64,000 nucleotides of DNA from AP-15 sp963846635. GTDB lineage: Bacteria; Pseudomonadota; Alphaproteobacteria; ATCC43930; CGMCC-115725. Position 1 is the stretch's first letter. Every line of letters starts with the position of its first letter. A program made the translations under genes and the position numbers. The notes below the pieces were generated by a model. That model was not told the origin of the DNA. It saw only the letters and a program-made list of their open reading frames with translations, and searched no databases. Below, piece by piece: positions 17,680-27,394 of this stretch. The stretch lies in assembly GCA_963846635.1 (NCBI GenBank), contig CAWJXM010000003.1, positions 1 to 64,000 of the forward strand. Direction: 5' to 3'.

Positions 17680-18345
17680 TCAGAACATCCCGTACAGGGT
17701 GCACGTGCCCGATTTGATGTTACCTTTGCTGCCGGAAACGACGCCCGTGGTCGTCACCGACAGCCCGGTGATCGCATTTGTATCGTTCGCCCAGTAGCTG
17801 TTTCCGGTCAGGTAAATATATCCATAACTTGTCTCAGGAATGAAATATTGCCATATCACATTCTTATAAATGGTCGTCGAGGAAACGTCGCCATCGATCC
17901 ATGCCATAAACGAATACGGCAACGTATTTGTATTAATGCCGGCGCCGCCATTGCATTGATTGAAAACGTCAGTTGCGGAGGCGGCATTGCTATTGGGGAG
18001 AAGGGCGTTGCTTACGGCATCCCCCATGAACGCATTCGTATAATGGGCGGCGGTCTCCCAAGTCGGCCCGCTGCTTTCGCCGACGATCAGTTGAATGCAG
18101 CCGTCGCTGCTGCTCGCCAGCAAGGCGGTGCAAGCGAGGAACAGCCTGTTGTAATTGGTCGGCAACGGCGCGAAATTCAGGCTGGTCGTGCTGCTGGCGA
18201 GCTGCGTTGAGATCAGGCGCACAACCGGTGCGCCATTATACATTTGCTGCGCCGATGCCTCGACACGCCACAGCATCCCCATCAGAAGCGCAACCAGAAA
18301 TGCGGCAACCAGAAATGCGTCGGCTATCGGATTGGTGAATTGCAA
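17680..18345 (-). CDS. Exported protein with phage-tail-like LYG C-terminus (paralog A)
   Basis: 221 residues from TTG 18345, with GGGGGCCGGTC upstream. The N-terminal signal or anchor (FLVAAFLVALLMGMLWRVEA, then SAQQ) predicts export. The mature part shares a scaffold with its neighbours: LISTQLASSTTSL, LPTNYNRLFLACTALLASSS, GCIQLIVGES, AWIDGDVSSTTIYKNVIWQY, DTNAITGLSVTTTG and the ending SGTCTLYGMF. Four Cys align across paralogs (possible disulphides). C-termini of the form SGT-x-LYG are common in phage tail/receptor-binding proteins. A surface-exposed beta-sandwich is inferred; the role is unknown. It is the last gene of the tandem series. Confidence 0.65.
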   Translation of the reverse strand: MQFTNPIADAFLVAAFLVALLMGMLWRVEASAQQMYNGAPVVRLISTQLASSTTSLNFAPLPTNYNRLFLACTALLASSSDGCIQLIVGESSGPTWETAAHYTNAFMGDAVSNALLPNSNAASATDVFNQCNGGAGINTNTLPYSFMAWIDGDVSSTTIYKNVIWQYFIPETSYGYIYLTGNSYWANDTNAITGLSVTTTGVVSGSKGNIKSGTCTLYGMF

Positions 18346-18357
18346 GACCGGCCCCCG

Positions 18358-18990
18358 TTAAAATCCGTACAGGCTGCACGTGCCCGAGGTGATGGTGCCG
18401 ACGCTGCCGGACGTAACCCCCGTGGTCGTCACCGCAAGCCCGGTGATCGCGCTATTATCCTTGTTCCAGTTGCTCGCCCCTTCCCAGTAGTTTATCCCAC
18501 TGTTATTAAGGGCATACTGCCAGATTACGTTCTTGGGAATCGACGTCCAACTTACATCGCCATCGATCCACGCCTCGAACGAGATCGGTTCGGTATTGTT
18601 ACCGATTTCCCCACCGTTTGTGCAGAGATCGAAAATGTCCGTCCCGGTGGTCACGCCCACGGAACTGTTGGCATTCAGGGCCGCGACCGAATAATCGGCG
18701 GCGGTTTCCCACCCGGTGCTTTCGCCCACGATCAATTGAATGCAGCCGTTGCTGCTGCTCGCCAGCAAGGCGGTGCAACTGAGAAGGAGCGTGGTGTAAT
18801 TGGTCGGCAGCGGCGTGAATTGCAGGCTGGTCGTGCTGCTGGCGATCTGCGTCGAGATCAGGTACGGGACCGGCGCGCTCTTGTACATTTGCTGCGCCGA
18901 GGCACCCACACGCCACAGCATCACCATGAGAAGCGCAACCACAAATGCGGCAACCTGAAATGCGCCGGTTATCGGAGTGGTGAATCGCAA
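18358..18990 (-). CDS. Exported protein with phage-tail-like LYG C-terminus (paralog B)
   Basis: 210 residues from TTG 18990, with GGGGGGCGGATC upstream, as in paralog A. The signal region is FQVAAFVVALLMVMLWRVGA. Core blocks: LISTQIASSTTSLQFTPLP, LLLSCTALLASSSNGCIQL, AWIDGDVSWTSIPKNVIWQY, NSAITGLAVTTTGVTSG and TSGTCSLYGF at the end. Identity to paralog A is high in the first 100 residues and last 70, with a variable middle. Only 12 bases separate it from paralog A, so they are likely cotranscribed. Confidence 0.65.
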   Translation of the reverse strand: MRFTTPITGAFQVAAFVVALLMVMLWRVGASAQQMYKSAPVPYLISTQIASSTTSLQFTPLPTNYTTLLLSCTALLASSSNGCIQLIVGESTGWETAADYSVAALNANSSVGVTTGTDIFDLCTNGGEIGNNTEPISFEAWIDGDVSWTSIPKNVIWQYALNNSGINYWEGASNWNKDNSAITGLAVTTTGVTSGSVGTITSGTCSLYGF

Positions 18991-19516
18991 GATCCGCCCC
19001 CCTTAAAATCCGTACAGGCTGCACGTGCCCGACGTGATGTTGCCCGCCTGGCCCGAGGTCGTGACCGCCAGTTCGGTGATCGCGCCTTTGTCGCCGCTCC
19101 AATACGATGCCCCCGATAAGCTCGTCATTCCGTCGCCATTGCTGGGTTCAAACTCATATTGCCAAATCACATTCTTGTAGATGCTTGTTGAAGACACATC
19201 GCCGTCGATCCACGCCTCGAACGAGATCGGATAGGTATTCGTCAGGCTGCCGGCTCCTCCGCAGACATCGAAAATGTCCGTGCCGGTGGCAGTTCCTCCG
19301 TTATCGTCGTAGTTGTTCGCGACGTAATACCCCTCATACTGAACCGAGTAATCGGCGGCGGTTTTCCACCCGCCGCTTTCGCCCACGATCAATTGAATGC
19401 AGCCCCCGCTGCTGCTCGCCAGCAAGGCGGTGCAATGCAGAAGAAGCCGGTTATAGTTGGTCGGCAGACTGGTGAATTGCAGGCTGGTGCTGCTGCTGGC
19501 GGCCTGCGTCGAAATC

Positions 19517-21073
19517 AGTTGTGTGCGTCAAGTTCAGCAAATTGGTCATGGTGACCGGGTGCTGGTTCATTTCAGGTCAAGAGCAACATCCCTTTGTTCG
19601 ATCAAAATGACCATCCCTTCGTCCCGACCTGCCTTTTGGCAAAGCACCGCGCACAGCGGCAGTCAAGGATGCCGTCGCGAAAGCGGCGGCACCGGCGTAG
19701 CCGGCGCAGCGTCCTTGACAGAGCGAGCACGGTGCTAGGCTGAACGGGTCGGAGATCAGGCTGCACGGCGCAGCGCCTCTTTTTTGTGCTCGCGCAGATC
19801 GTCCATGTTTAGGTAGCGATACTGCTCGAGCCAGTTCTCGTGGGTCTCGACCGCCAGTGCCCGCACCAGCCGCAGGCAGCTCTCGCCATTGGGGAAGATG
19901 CGCACGACATGGGTGCGGCGCCTGATCTCCTCGTTTAAACGCTCCAGCATGTTGGTCGACTTGAGATGCTTATGGTGCTGGCGTGGCAGCCGGTAAAACG
20001 TCAGCGTCTCGTCGATGTTCTCTTCGACCCAGCCGGTGAGCTTGGGGTATTTGCCTGACCATTTGGCGAGCCAAGCGGCGAGATCACAGCGCGCCTCGGT
20101 GAGATCGCGCCGGTCGTACAGCCAGCGCAACTCCTGCAGGCAGTCGTCGTCCACCCCCGCTTTCGCGAGGGCAGGCTCTTGCGCGGCACGTAGTCGAGCG
20201 CGTTACGCAGAAAATGCACATAGCAGCGCTGATAGGCCGCCTCCGCCAGAACCTCGCGCAGTGCTGCCCGCAGACCGGCATGATCGTCGGCCACGACAAA
20301 CTCGACGCCGTGCAGACCGCGTGCCTTCAGCCCCAACAGGAAATCGCGCCAGCTCGATCGGCTCTCGCGGTTGGCGAGCTCGACCGCCAGTACCTGACGG
20401 CGGCCGTCCCAGTCGATGCCGATCGCGATCAGAACCGCCTGGCTGGTGATCACGCCGGCCTCGCGCACTCGCTCGTAACGCGCATCTAGGATCAGATAGG
20501 GGAAGGATTCGGCCAACGGGCGGCCGGTAAATTGCGCCAGGCTGTCATCCAGTCGGCGGTTGATCGCACTGATCGACGAGGCCGAGAAGCTGTGGCCGCA
20601 CAGCTCCTCGGTGATCGCCTTCACCTTGCGGGTCGAAACACCCTGCACATACATCTCCGCCAGCGCCGCCACCAGCGCCCGCTCCGAACGCTGATAGCGC
20701 TCGAACAGCTCAGTCGAGAACCGCCCCGCGCGATCCTGCGGCACCCGCAGCTCCAGTTTGCCGACCCGCGTAATCAACGTCCGGCCGTAACAGCCCGATC
20801 GATAGCCTTGTCGGCTGGCCGCCCGTTCACCCTTCTCGGCGCCGAGCGCCTCTGTCATCTCCGCTTCGAGCACCTCCTGCAGCGCCGTTCGCACCAGCGC
20901 CCGCAGAAACTCCTCGTCTTCGCTCAGAAGGGCTTTGACATCGATCGTCCCAGATTTACCCTGTCTCTTGGTCATGGTGTGCATCCTCGCCAAAGGATCC
21001 GGTGATTGCGACATCACCCGCTTACCATGACCATCCGCCTCAGCGGCTTTTGCAGAACTTTCCGGACACTATC
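19517..21073 (-). mobile_element. IS256-family insertion sequence
   Basis: About 1557 bp with imperfect ends (AGTTGTGTGCGTCAAGTTCA at 19517; GATAGTGTCCGGAAAGTTCT inward from 21073) and an 8-bp target duplication TCGAAATC. It splits paralog C. The 230 bp left of the transposase are non-coding and contain a strong GC hairpin around 19665-19725. Confidence 0.82.
19756..20975 (-). pseudogene. IS256-family (Mutator) transposase, one frameshift
   Basis: The likely start is ATG 20975 (MTKRQGKSGTID) with GAGGATG upstream. Core: LILDARYERVREAG (D), VEFVVADDHAGLRAAL (D), CYVHFLRNALDYVP, and in another frame MLERLNEEIRRRTHVVRIFP (E). The frame break falls at a five-C run (20154-20158, plus strand). One extra base there gives an uninterrupted protein of about 400 residues, so this may be a sequence error. 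Confidence 0.82.
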
Positions 21074-21193
21074 TCGAAATCAGGTACGCAAGCGGCGCAC
21101 TGTTGCCCATTTCCCCTTGCGCCAGGGCGGATGCGCGCCAGAGCAACCCCAACACCAGCGCGAGCAGCAACCCGCCGGCTATGAAACCCTGCT

Positions 21194-23255
21194 TCACCAT
21201 AATTGTTCGAGCCTCACGTGAAGGGAGTAATTCATCGCCGTCCCGCCGCTGCTGGCGTAGCCGGTCGTGCTGTAATCGAGGGCGGTATTTGCCTTGGCGA
21301 AGAACATTGCCGTTCCGAGCGAGCTTGTGCCGGCCGCGTTGGCGTTGCTTGTCGCCGTGATCGGGATTGCTGTATGCGTGGAGCTGGCTTCGTCGGTGTA
21401 AGTATAGGCGCACGAGGGCATGGTCGAGGATGTCGTCGCCGCTGTCGTGACGATCACAAAAGAGGTGATCTTGTAAAAATTGCCGGCGACCGGCGAGGAT
21501 GTCGCAAGTTGGGTCGAGGATATATTCGCGGTCTGGCTGGCGGAATCGACATAGGTGTTGTTGCCGACCGTCCGCGCCACCCCGACCCAATAGCTGTCCG
21601 CGCCGTCGTAAATGAGCTTGAGCGTATCATTGGCGGTCGCATTCCAGTTCGAGGCCATATGGACATTGGCCGCTCCGCCCGAGCATGGCGTGGCGTTGTT
21701 CTCAAGCTCCACATTGTCGGCCACGTCCTCGAGAACCAGCATCTGGCCGGCGGTACCGGCCGAGGCAGACCACATAGCCGCTGGTGCTGTTCGAGCTGAG
21801 CTGGATGAAGGAATGGTTGCCGACGGTGATAAGCTGGTTATTGCCAGTGACGCTGACGGTTTCCGGCTCGGTGGTTAATCCGCCGTTCACGTCGAGACTG
21901 GTGCCGGGTGAGGTCTGGCCGATACCGACACTGCCCGTCGAAGTGAGATTCAGCGTGTCCACCTGCGACCATAGCTCGACAAGGCTCTTGTTGTTGTTTG
22001 GGATCATTATCCCGCCCTCGAAGGTCGGGCTTGCGCTGCCGGCCTCGAGCTGGAGCCCGGTGTAATTTCCGCCGGTCGTATCCGAACTCTGGACCGTTAT
22101 TCGCGTATCCGAGTTTCCAACCACGTCCAGCATGCTGATCGGGATGCTGGCGTAACCGATGTTGCTAATGCCGACCCAATTTGAGGTCGTAATCGCCAGC
22201 GCACCCTGGCTTGAGGAATTACCGTTGGCCACAAAGTTAAGGCTGCCTGCCTCGGCGCTGTTGCCGTTATCGGCAACGATCATTTCCCATTCGGCGCCGC
22301 CGGAAGCGGCGTTGTTCATCGTGAATCCCAAGCCACCAGTCGTTGTCGTGTAAAGCGTAAGAGCAGAGTTGGGAGTTGGCGTGCCGATACCGACCCTTCC
22401 GTTGAAATAACTGGTGCCAGTCACATTAAGCGCCCAGCCGGCCGAAGAGTTGGCGAAGTATCCCCCGTAACCACTGCTGCTGGCGTCTGTGCCATAGACG
22501 GCGTAATTTGCGCCAGTGCCGGAATTAGAGAAATATCCCGCATAGCCGCTGTTGGAGGCTTGCGGCAATGCGCTGTAGACGCCGTAGGCGGAGGCCTGTG
22601 TCGAGCTTGTTACATAGAGCGCGTAATTTGCGCCACTGGTCGCCGTATTGACGAAGTAACCCGCATAGCCGGTGTTGGCATTTCCTGTGGTGAGCGAGTA
22701 AAGCGCATAGCCTGTGCCCGTGGTCACATCTTCCAGAAAGACCATGTACCCGGTCGAATTCCCGCCATAGGTATTTTCGATTTCAAGAATTGTTCCATTC
22801 GTCATGTCGGTCGAGGTCAGCGCCAGCGCGGTATTGCCGCCGAGCGTTCCCCACGACCAGGTCTGGGCATAGTTGGCGTGGCCGGTGATTGTGTTGCTGC
22901 CCGTCGCCGCCGTGATGCTCGAAAGCGCAAGGCTTGTCGCGGTCCCGAGCACCTGCCAGCTCGTGCCGTTGCAGAACTCGAAGGTGTTATTCGGTGAGAC
23001 ACTCGTGCCAGTGAATTGCGACAGCCCCGCAGTGCCGCTGTTGCACCCGCTTGTCGTGCTGCTGAACCAATAGGCCGGGTAGGACACAGTGCTGGAGTTG
23101 CCGTTGCAGTACCAGTTGTTGCCGGTGCTGTCGGCCGCCCATGAACCCACGCCCGGCGTGCACGACGTTCCCAATTGTGCGGCCGCGGGCGAGGCCCACA
23201 GAATTAGCGCTAGGACGAGCGCCGCGCGCCTCAGCGATGTTCGATCGCGCAGCAT
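21194..23255 (-). CDS. Large exported surface/tail-fibre-like protein, frameshifted
   Basis: ATG 23255 opens a cleavable signal peptide (ALVLALILWASPAAAQ), then FEFCNGTSWQVLG, a motif shared with paralog D (LQFCNGSQWI). A long Gly/Ser/Thr/Asn-rich beta-repeat region follows, with GYAGYF-type repeats about every 20-27 residues (residues 210-290) and two VGIG-type turns (RVGIGTPTP, SVGIGQTSP) typical of tail fibres and trimeric surface proteins. Near 21775 the frame changes: IQLSSNSTSGY continues as WSASAGTAGQMLVLEDVADN in the second frame to 21194. About 687 residues in total if repaired. It is likely exported; its function is unknown. Confidence 0.65.
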
Positions 23256-23524
23256 CGGCAGACCGGGAACGGCGCAATCGTATCGTCGATCACGCTACCG
23301 CAGGCTAGGGGCGGCGAACGGCCTTGGCCTTCCACGGCTGTACAGGCCATATCCGATTTGGCGCACAACGCATCGCAGTTTGCGCCATGCCGGCCTTCGA
23401 CCGAACGGCACACCAATCCGCCGGCACGAGCAATTGCGTGCTCGCCAGATGAAGTGTTGTCGGCGAAAGCAAAGACGGCAACAAACGTGAATACAATCGA
23501 TGAAGCTATCAAGCGATACAGCAT
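23231..23524 (-). CDS. Small cysteine-rich exported protein
   Basis: 97 residues from ATG 23524 (a TTG at 23560 would add 12). A signal peptide (LIASSIVFTFVAVFAFA) is followed by a domain with eight Cys, including CDALCAKSDMACTAVEG and a C-terminal CRCC. It overlaps the start of the following large exported gene by 25 bases, in the same direction, so it is probably the first gene of that operon. The many Cys after a signal peptide suggest a disulphide-rich periplasmic or surface protein. The family is not recognised. Confidence 0.55.
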   Translation of the reverse strand: MLYRLIASSIVFTFVAVFAFADNTSSGEHAIARAGGLVCRSVEGRHGANCDALCAKSDMACTAVEGQGRSPPLACGSVIDDTIAPFPVCRCCAIEHR

Positions 23525-23636
23525 TGCAATTTTGATTAGCACTACTAATTTGTTTGACAAGATATTTCTTAGAAGGGTGTTTACACCATTCGTTGCTGCT
23601 GCATAAAAGACTCACCTTTATGAAAAAGCGACGCAG

Positions 23637-24841
23637 CTCAACATCCATCAGTTTTCGCGAGAATGGTTTGACGGGTTAAAGCGAGGTGTGATGCAACGAT
23701 TTTGTGTTTGCTCTGACGTGGGATCGCGCCATGGCACAAGTGAACGGGATCGTGGTTTGGACGGAAGGCATCAAAGCGGAGCTGGCAAAGCGGCTGCCAA
23801 AGCAGCGCAAAACGCAGCGGGACAAGCTGGCGGTTCTGGTGGCGACCATGCTGCATGTGCGCAGTGCCAATCTGGTGGAGCTGGCGGCTGGGCTGCCTCG
23901 GGACTCCGATCGCTGGGACATGGGATATCAATGGATTTCCCGGTTTCTGGCCAATGACTTGGTGTGCTGCGATACGGTCATGGAACCGTTCGCCCGCGAG
24001 ATCCTGGCCCGGCTGGCCGAGACCGGGGAGCCGATCCCGCTGATCCTCGACCAGACCACGGCCTCCGATCGACACCAGATCCTGATGCTGAGCGTGCGCT
24101 GGGGCGAGCGCGCTCTGCCGCTGGCCTGGCGGGTCGAGGAAACCGCGGGCGCCATCGGCTTCGCCACGCAACAAGAGTTGCTCGCGGTGGTCGCCGGCTG
24201 GCTGCCTGCCGATCTGGGGGTGGTGCTGCTCGCTGACCGCTTCTACGGAACCCCCGCGATGATCCGGTGGTGTCACGATCGCGGGTGGGACTATCGCCTG
24301 CGGCTCAAGGGCAATCTCCTCGCCCGCTGGGGCACAACAAAAACCACGACCGGCGGCCTCGCTCTGGCCGGCGGCCACTATTTCGAAGCTGTCGCCCTCA
24401 CCGGCCAGCGGGTTACGACCAACATCGGCATCATTCGCGATCCCGGACATGCCGAGCCCTGGATCATCGCCATGTCAGCCAAGCCGGGATATCTGACCAC
24501 CTTGGGATATGCTGATCGCTGGGGCATCGAGCCGATGTTCTCCGACTTCAAATCGCGCGGGTTTGGCCTCGAACAGACCCATATCCAATATCCCGATCGC
24601 CTCGCCCGGCTGATCTTAGTCATGTCTTTGGCCCTTTACTGGGCGGTCTCGACCGGCATGTGGGACCAAGTCAACAATCCAATCCCCGCCGAAAAAAACG
24701 ACCCGACCATCAGCCTGCCAAGCTCGCCCGCGGAAGGCTTTCCTGGTTCACGCGGGGCCTCCGGCGCGCCATCAAACTCCTCCTCAAATGCCTCCCTCTC
24801 CCGAAACTCTGGGGATGCCTATTAAACTGATGGATGCTCAG
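23637..24841 (+). mobile_element. IS4-family insertion sequence
   Basis: About 1205 bp with inverted ends (CTCAACATCCATCAGTTT and, inward, CTGAGCATCCATCAGTTT) and a perfect 9-bp target duplication GCGACGCAG (23628-23636, 24842-24850). A decayed relative is at 56566-57090. Confidence 0.88.
23704..24825 (+). CDS. IS4-family transposase
   Basis: 373 residues from GTG 23704, or 364 from ATG 23731. Catalytic residues: LILDQTTASDRHQ (D), VVLLADRFYGTPAM (D) and the IS4 signature Y-(2)-R-(3)-E-(6)-K in YADRWGIEPMFSDFKSRG. The last 50 residues are polar and low-complexity and reach almost to the terminal repeat. Probably active. Confidence 0.88.
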   Translation: MFALTWDRAMAQVNGIVVWTEGIKAELAKRLPKQRKTQRDKLAVLVATMLHVRSANLVELAAGLPRDSDRWDMGYQWISRFLANDLVCCDTVMEPFAREILARLAETGEPIPLILDQTTASDRHQILMLSVRWGERALPLAWRVEETAGAIGFATQQELLAVVAGWLPADLGVVLLADRFYGTPAMIRWCHDRGWDYRLRLKGNLLARWGTTKTTTGGLALAGGHYFEAVALTGQRVTTNIGIIRDPGHAEPWIIAMSAKPGYLTTLGYADRWGIEPMFSDFKSRGFGLEQTHIQYPDRLARLILVMSLALYWAVSTGMWDQVNNPIPAEKNDPTISLPSSPAEGFPGSRGASGAPSNSSSNASLSRNSGDAY

Positions 24842-24989
24842 GCGACGCAGCCTATCCAAAGCCGCCCGTGCCAAGATTGCCGGCGCTTTGCCGATCCGGC
24901 CATCCGTGCGGCTTACAGCAAGCGTATGAGCCGGAAACGGGCTGACCCGGCTTTCAATGCGGCGCACGTAGCGTCGATGCGGCGCCTTA

Positions 24990-26065
24990 GAGCGGTTTTT
25001 GGGTTGGTGTGGCGGAACCAAGGTGGCGCGCCGCCGTCCTCCGGGAAGGAGTGGGATGCTGGTGGAGGGAACTATGCCGCGTCCATATTCGGCGGATCTG
25101 CGCGAGCGGGGGCTGTCGGCGCATGAGCATGGTGAGGGCAATGCGGCGGCCCCTTCGAGAGCCTCAGGAGGCGAGGCGGTTTCGGGTGGCGGTCAATACA
25201 GTGAAGAATTGGGTGCGGGCGGCCGCAACCGAGGGGCGGCGGGTCGCCAAACCGCTGGGCCGCGGTCCGGCGCCGCGCTTGGGCACGGCGGAATGCGAGG
25301 TGCTGCGCCAATTGGTGGCGGCCGACAACGATGCGACTTTGGCCGAATACTGCGCGCGGCTGGCGGCGCAGACCGGGGTCAACGTCAGCCGGCCGGTGCT
25401 CTGCATCACTCTCAAGCACCTGGGCTTGCGGCGCAAAAAAAGACGCTCCGGGCGAGTGAGCAGGAGCGTGCCGATGTCGTTGCCGAACGCGCCGCCTTTG
25501 CCGAGCAGGTCAAGAGCATCGCGCCCGAGAACCTCGTCTTTCTCGACGAGACCGGCGTCAGCACCAAGCTGACGCGGCTTTATGCGCGCGCGCCGCGCGG
25601 CCAGCGCGCCTGTGGCAGCGCGCCCGGTCATTGGCGCCGCCTCACTGTGCTCGGCGCACTCGGGCGCGGCGGTTTTGTCGCCGTCATGACGGTTGCTGTC
25701 GCCACCGATTGGCCCGTGTTTCAGGCCTTTCTGCAACAGGTCCTGATCCCCGCTCTGCGCCGGCACAAGCCGGGAGCCACCATCGTGATGGACCACCTCG
25801 CCGCCCATCGCATCCCTCAGGCACGTGTCCTGCTGGAGGGCGCCGGCTTCACGCTGCTGCCCCTGCCGCGCTACTCCCCCGACCTGTCGCCGATCGAGCC
25901 GTGCTGGTCCAAGCTCAAGACGCTGCTGCGCGCCGCCGAGCCGCGCTCGATCGCCGCTATCGACGAGCAAATCGGTCCGGCCCTCGATACCATCACCCTC
26001 CAGGATGCCAGGGGCTGGTTCCGCCATTGCGGATATCCCCTGTCAAACTGATCCAGAAACTGCTC
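24990..26065 (+). mobile_element. IS630-family insertion sequence (copy 1)
   Basis: 1076 bp flanked by TA dinucleotides (24988-24989, 26066-26067). The ends are GAGCGGTTTTTGGG and, inward, GAGCAGTTTCTGGA. It lies in the same small gene as the IS4 copy. Confidence 0.85.
25074..26051 (+). pseudogene. IS630-family transposase, two frame changes
   Basis: The start MPRPYSADLRERG is in frame with the end. Between about 25160 and 25440 the protein-like reading is one frame over (RFRVAVNTVKNWVRAAATEG, helix-turn-helix). It returns to the first frame at an A7 run (25435-25441), where -1 slippage is known for IS630. Then LVFLDETGVSTKL (D), TIVMDHLAAHR (D) and YSPDLSPIEPCWSKLK (E) complete the Tc1/mariner-type core. 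The first shift looks like true damage. Confidence 0.8.
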
Positions 26066-26345
26066 TAACGCCGATCCTCATTTTAAGGCGGCGAACCGCA
26101 CCCGAATGAGACGCCGCAACGCCGATCCGGCGTTTCGCGCCAAACAACACGCCGCCGTCTCCATCCCGAGCGCCACGCGCGCCGCCATTATCGCGGCTCT
26201 TAAAGTCGATCCGCATGCCAAGCGGGTCGCGACGAAGATTGTCGGCGCGAGCTACTGGACAGTTCTGAGGATTGCCAAGACCGAGCGCATCCGACTGAAA
26301 AACCCGAAGCTGACGCCTCGGCAGAAGCGCCTCAAAATCGGTTGA

Positions 26346-26686
26346 CCGCAGCGCCGGGATCCATCCAGCGCGCGGTACCGAGCGGAATACCGGCCCCGGT
26401 CCCGGTTTACCCGAAAACAGCGTTCCATTCGCCGAGCTGAAAGGGTTCGGCCTGCGGTGGGCGCGCTGGCTGCTGACGAACTACGAGAACGCGGCTTCAG
26501 CCATGTCCGCTTGCCGCGAGAAAGCTATGCCCGGCGATCAATTATGGGATGACCGCAGGCTTCCTGCCGCCTTCGTCGGTCGATGCCGGGGCATGCTCCA
26601 GCGCCTTCACCACATGCCCGTAGAGCAGCAGTTCGGACTATTTCACAGGCCTTGGAGGATGGCTAGATACTCATAGAAACGGGCCC
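26346..26686. other. Intergenic; an open frame without start
   Basis: The plus strand stays open from about 26340 to 26678 (GLPENSVPFAELKGFGLRWA, then LLTNYENAASAM) but lacks a plausible start and has no known match. It may be a decayed gene. Confidence 0.3.
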
Positions 26687-27391
26687 TCAGTTCATCCCGT
26701 ACAGGCTGCATGTGCCCGAAGTGAAAGTCCCGCCGCCGCTGGCGACCAACTCTATGCCCGTGAGAGGATTGGTGTCCCCGGCCCAGTAACTGTAGTAAAT
26801 ATTTAAGTAGTTACCGGAACCGCCCAGAGTTATGTCCAGAGTTGTGGTGACATATTTATAGAGGCTCGACGAGCCAACATTATCAATATAGGCCTTTAAT
26901 GAAGTAGGGATCGTTGTCGAGCCAGTGTAATCGCATGAACATCCGCTGGCTTCCAATAGGTCTGACATCGTGGTGCCGTAGGCACCGGACGCGCCGCCAC
27001 CGAAAGACTCGATTGTAACGACGTAATTAGCCCCGGTTTCCCATGTCGGGGTAGAACCTTCGCCGACGAGCAACTGAGGAGCGGTGCTGTTGCTGTTCAT
27101 CAGCAAGCCGGCGCAATTCAGGAACAGCGTGTTGTAGGTGCTCGGCAGATTGGTGAATTGCAGGCTCGATGAACTGCTCGCGGTCTGCGTCGAGATCAGC
27201 ATCGGCCCGCCGCTCCCGCCCGCTGCGCCCTCGGCGATCCACTGTGACCCATTGCAAAACTGCAACGTGTGATAGTCCTTATTGTAAAATTGGTCGGCTT
27301 CGTTCCCTGCCGGATTTGAACAACCGGCATAGGCTGGCCCCGACGCGAGGCACGCCAGCAGGATCAATAGCGAGGGAGACGCCTTTTGCAT
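26687..27391 (-). CDS. Exported LYG-family protein (paralog D)
   Basis: 234 residues. The signal peptide (SLLILLACLASGPAYAG) is followed by CSNPAGNEADQFYNKDYHTL and QFCNGSQWIAEG, a short tail-protein-like module also seen in the large gene at 21194-23255. The LYG scaffold then follows: LISTQTASSSSSLQFTNLP, LFLNCAGLL, TWETGANYVV, DTNPLTGIELV and TSGTCSLYGMN. Unlike paralogs A-C it combines both modules. It starts three bases after the stop of the lipoprotein gene, so they form an operon. Confidence 0.68.
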   Translation of the reverse strand: MQKASPSLLILLACLASGPAYAGCSNPAGNEADQFYNKDYHTLQFCNGSQWIAEGAAGGSGGPMLISTQTASSSSSLQFTNLPSTYNTLFLNCAGLLMNSNSTAPQLLVGEGSTPTWETGANYVVTIESFGGGASGAYGTTMSDLLEASGCSCDYTGSTTIPTSLKAYIDNVGSSSLYKYVTTTLDITLGGSGNYLNIYYSYWAGDTNPLTGIELVASGGGTFTSGTCSLYGMN

Positions 27392-27394
27392 GAT

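Larger units (their letters stand above)
19003..21200 (-). pseudogene. Exported LYG-family paralog C, split by IS256
   Basis: The 5' part (ATG 21200 to about 21074) encodes a signal anchor (GGLLLALVLGLLWRASALAQ) and SAPLAYLIS. The 3' part (19516-19003) resumes LISTQAASSSTSLQF and ends TSGTCSLYGF. The octamer TCGAAATC is duplicated at both borders (19509-19516, 21074-21081), so excision in silico gives one continuous frame like paralogs A and B. The ATG overlaps the stop of the upstream large gene (ATGGTGA), implying translational coupling. Confidence 0.8.
23620..26345 (+). pseudogene. Small DNA-binding-type gene interrupted by IS4 and IS630
   Basis: Removing IS4 (with one GCGACGCAG copy) and IS630 (with one TA) joins MKKRRSLSKAARAKIAGA, then, after a one-base shift, ADPAIRAAYSKRMSRKRADP, AFNAAHVASMRRLNADPHF, KAANRTRMRRRNADPAF and ATKIVGASYWTVLRIAKTER. 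Repeats of about 20 residues with a [RN]ADP-[AHF]F core resemble the modular DNA-binding repeats beside phage and mobile HNH nucleases. The C-terminal half (IVGASYWTVLRIAK) looks like a helix-turn-helix. About 155 residues if repaired. Confidence 0.65.

Noticed and set aside
22440..22700. CRISPR-like spacing of similar units
   Set aside because: These are degenerate GYAGYF-coding repeats inside the large exported protein, not constant repeats with unique spacers.
23638..24450. 270-codon minus-strand frame
   Set aside because: Antisense to the IS4 transposase.
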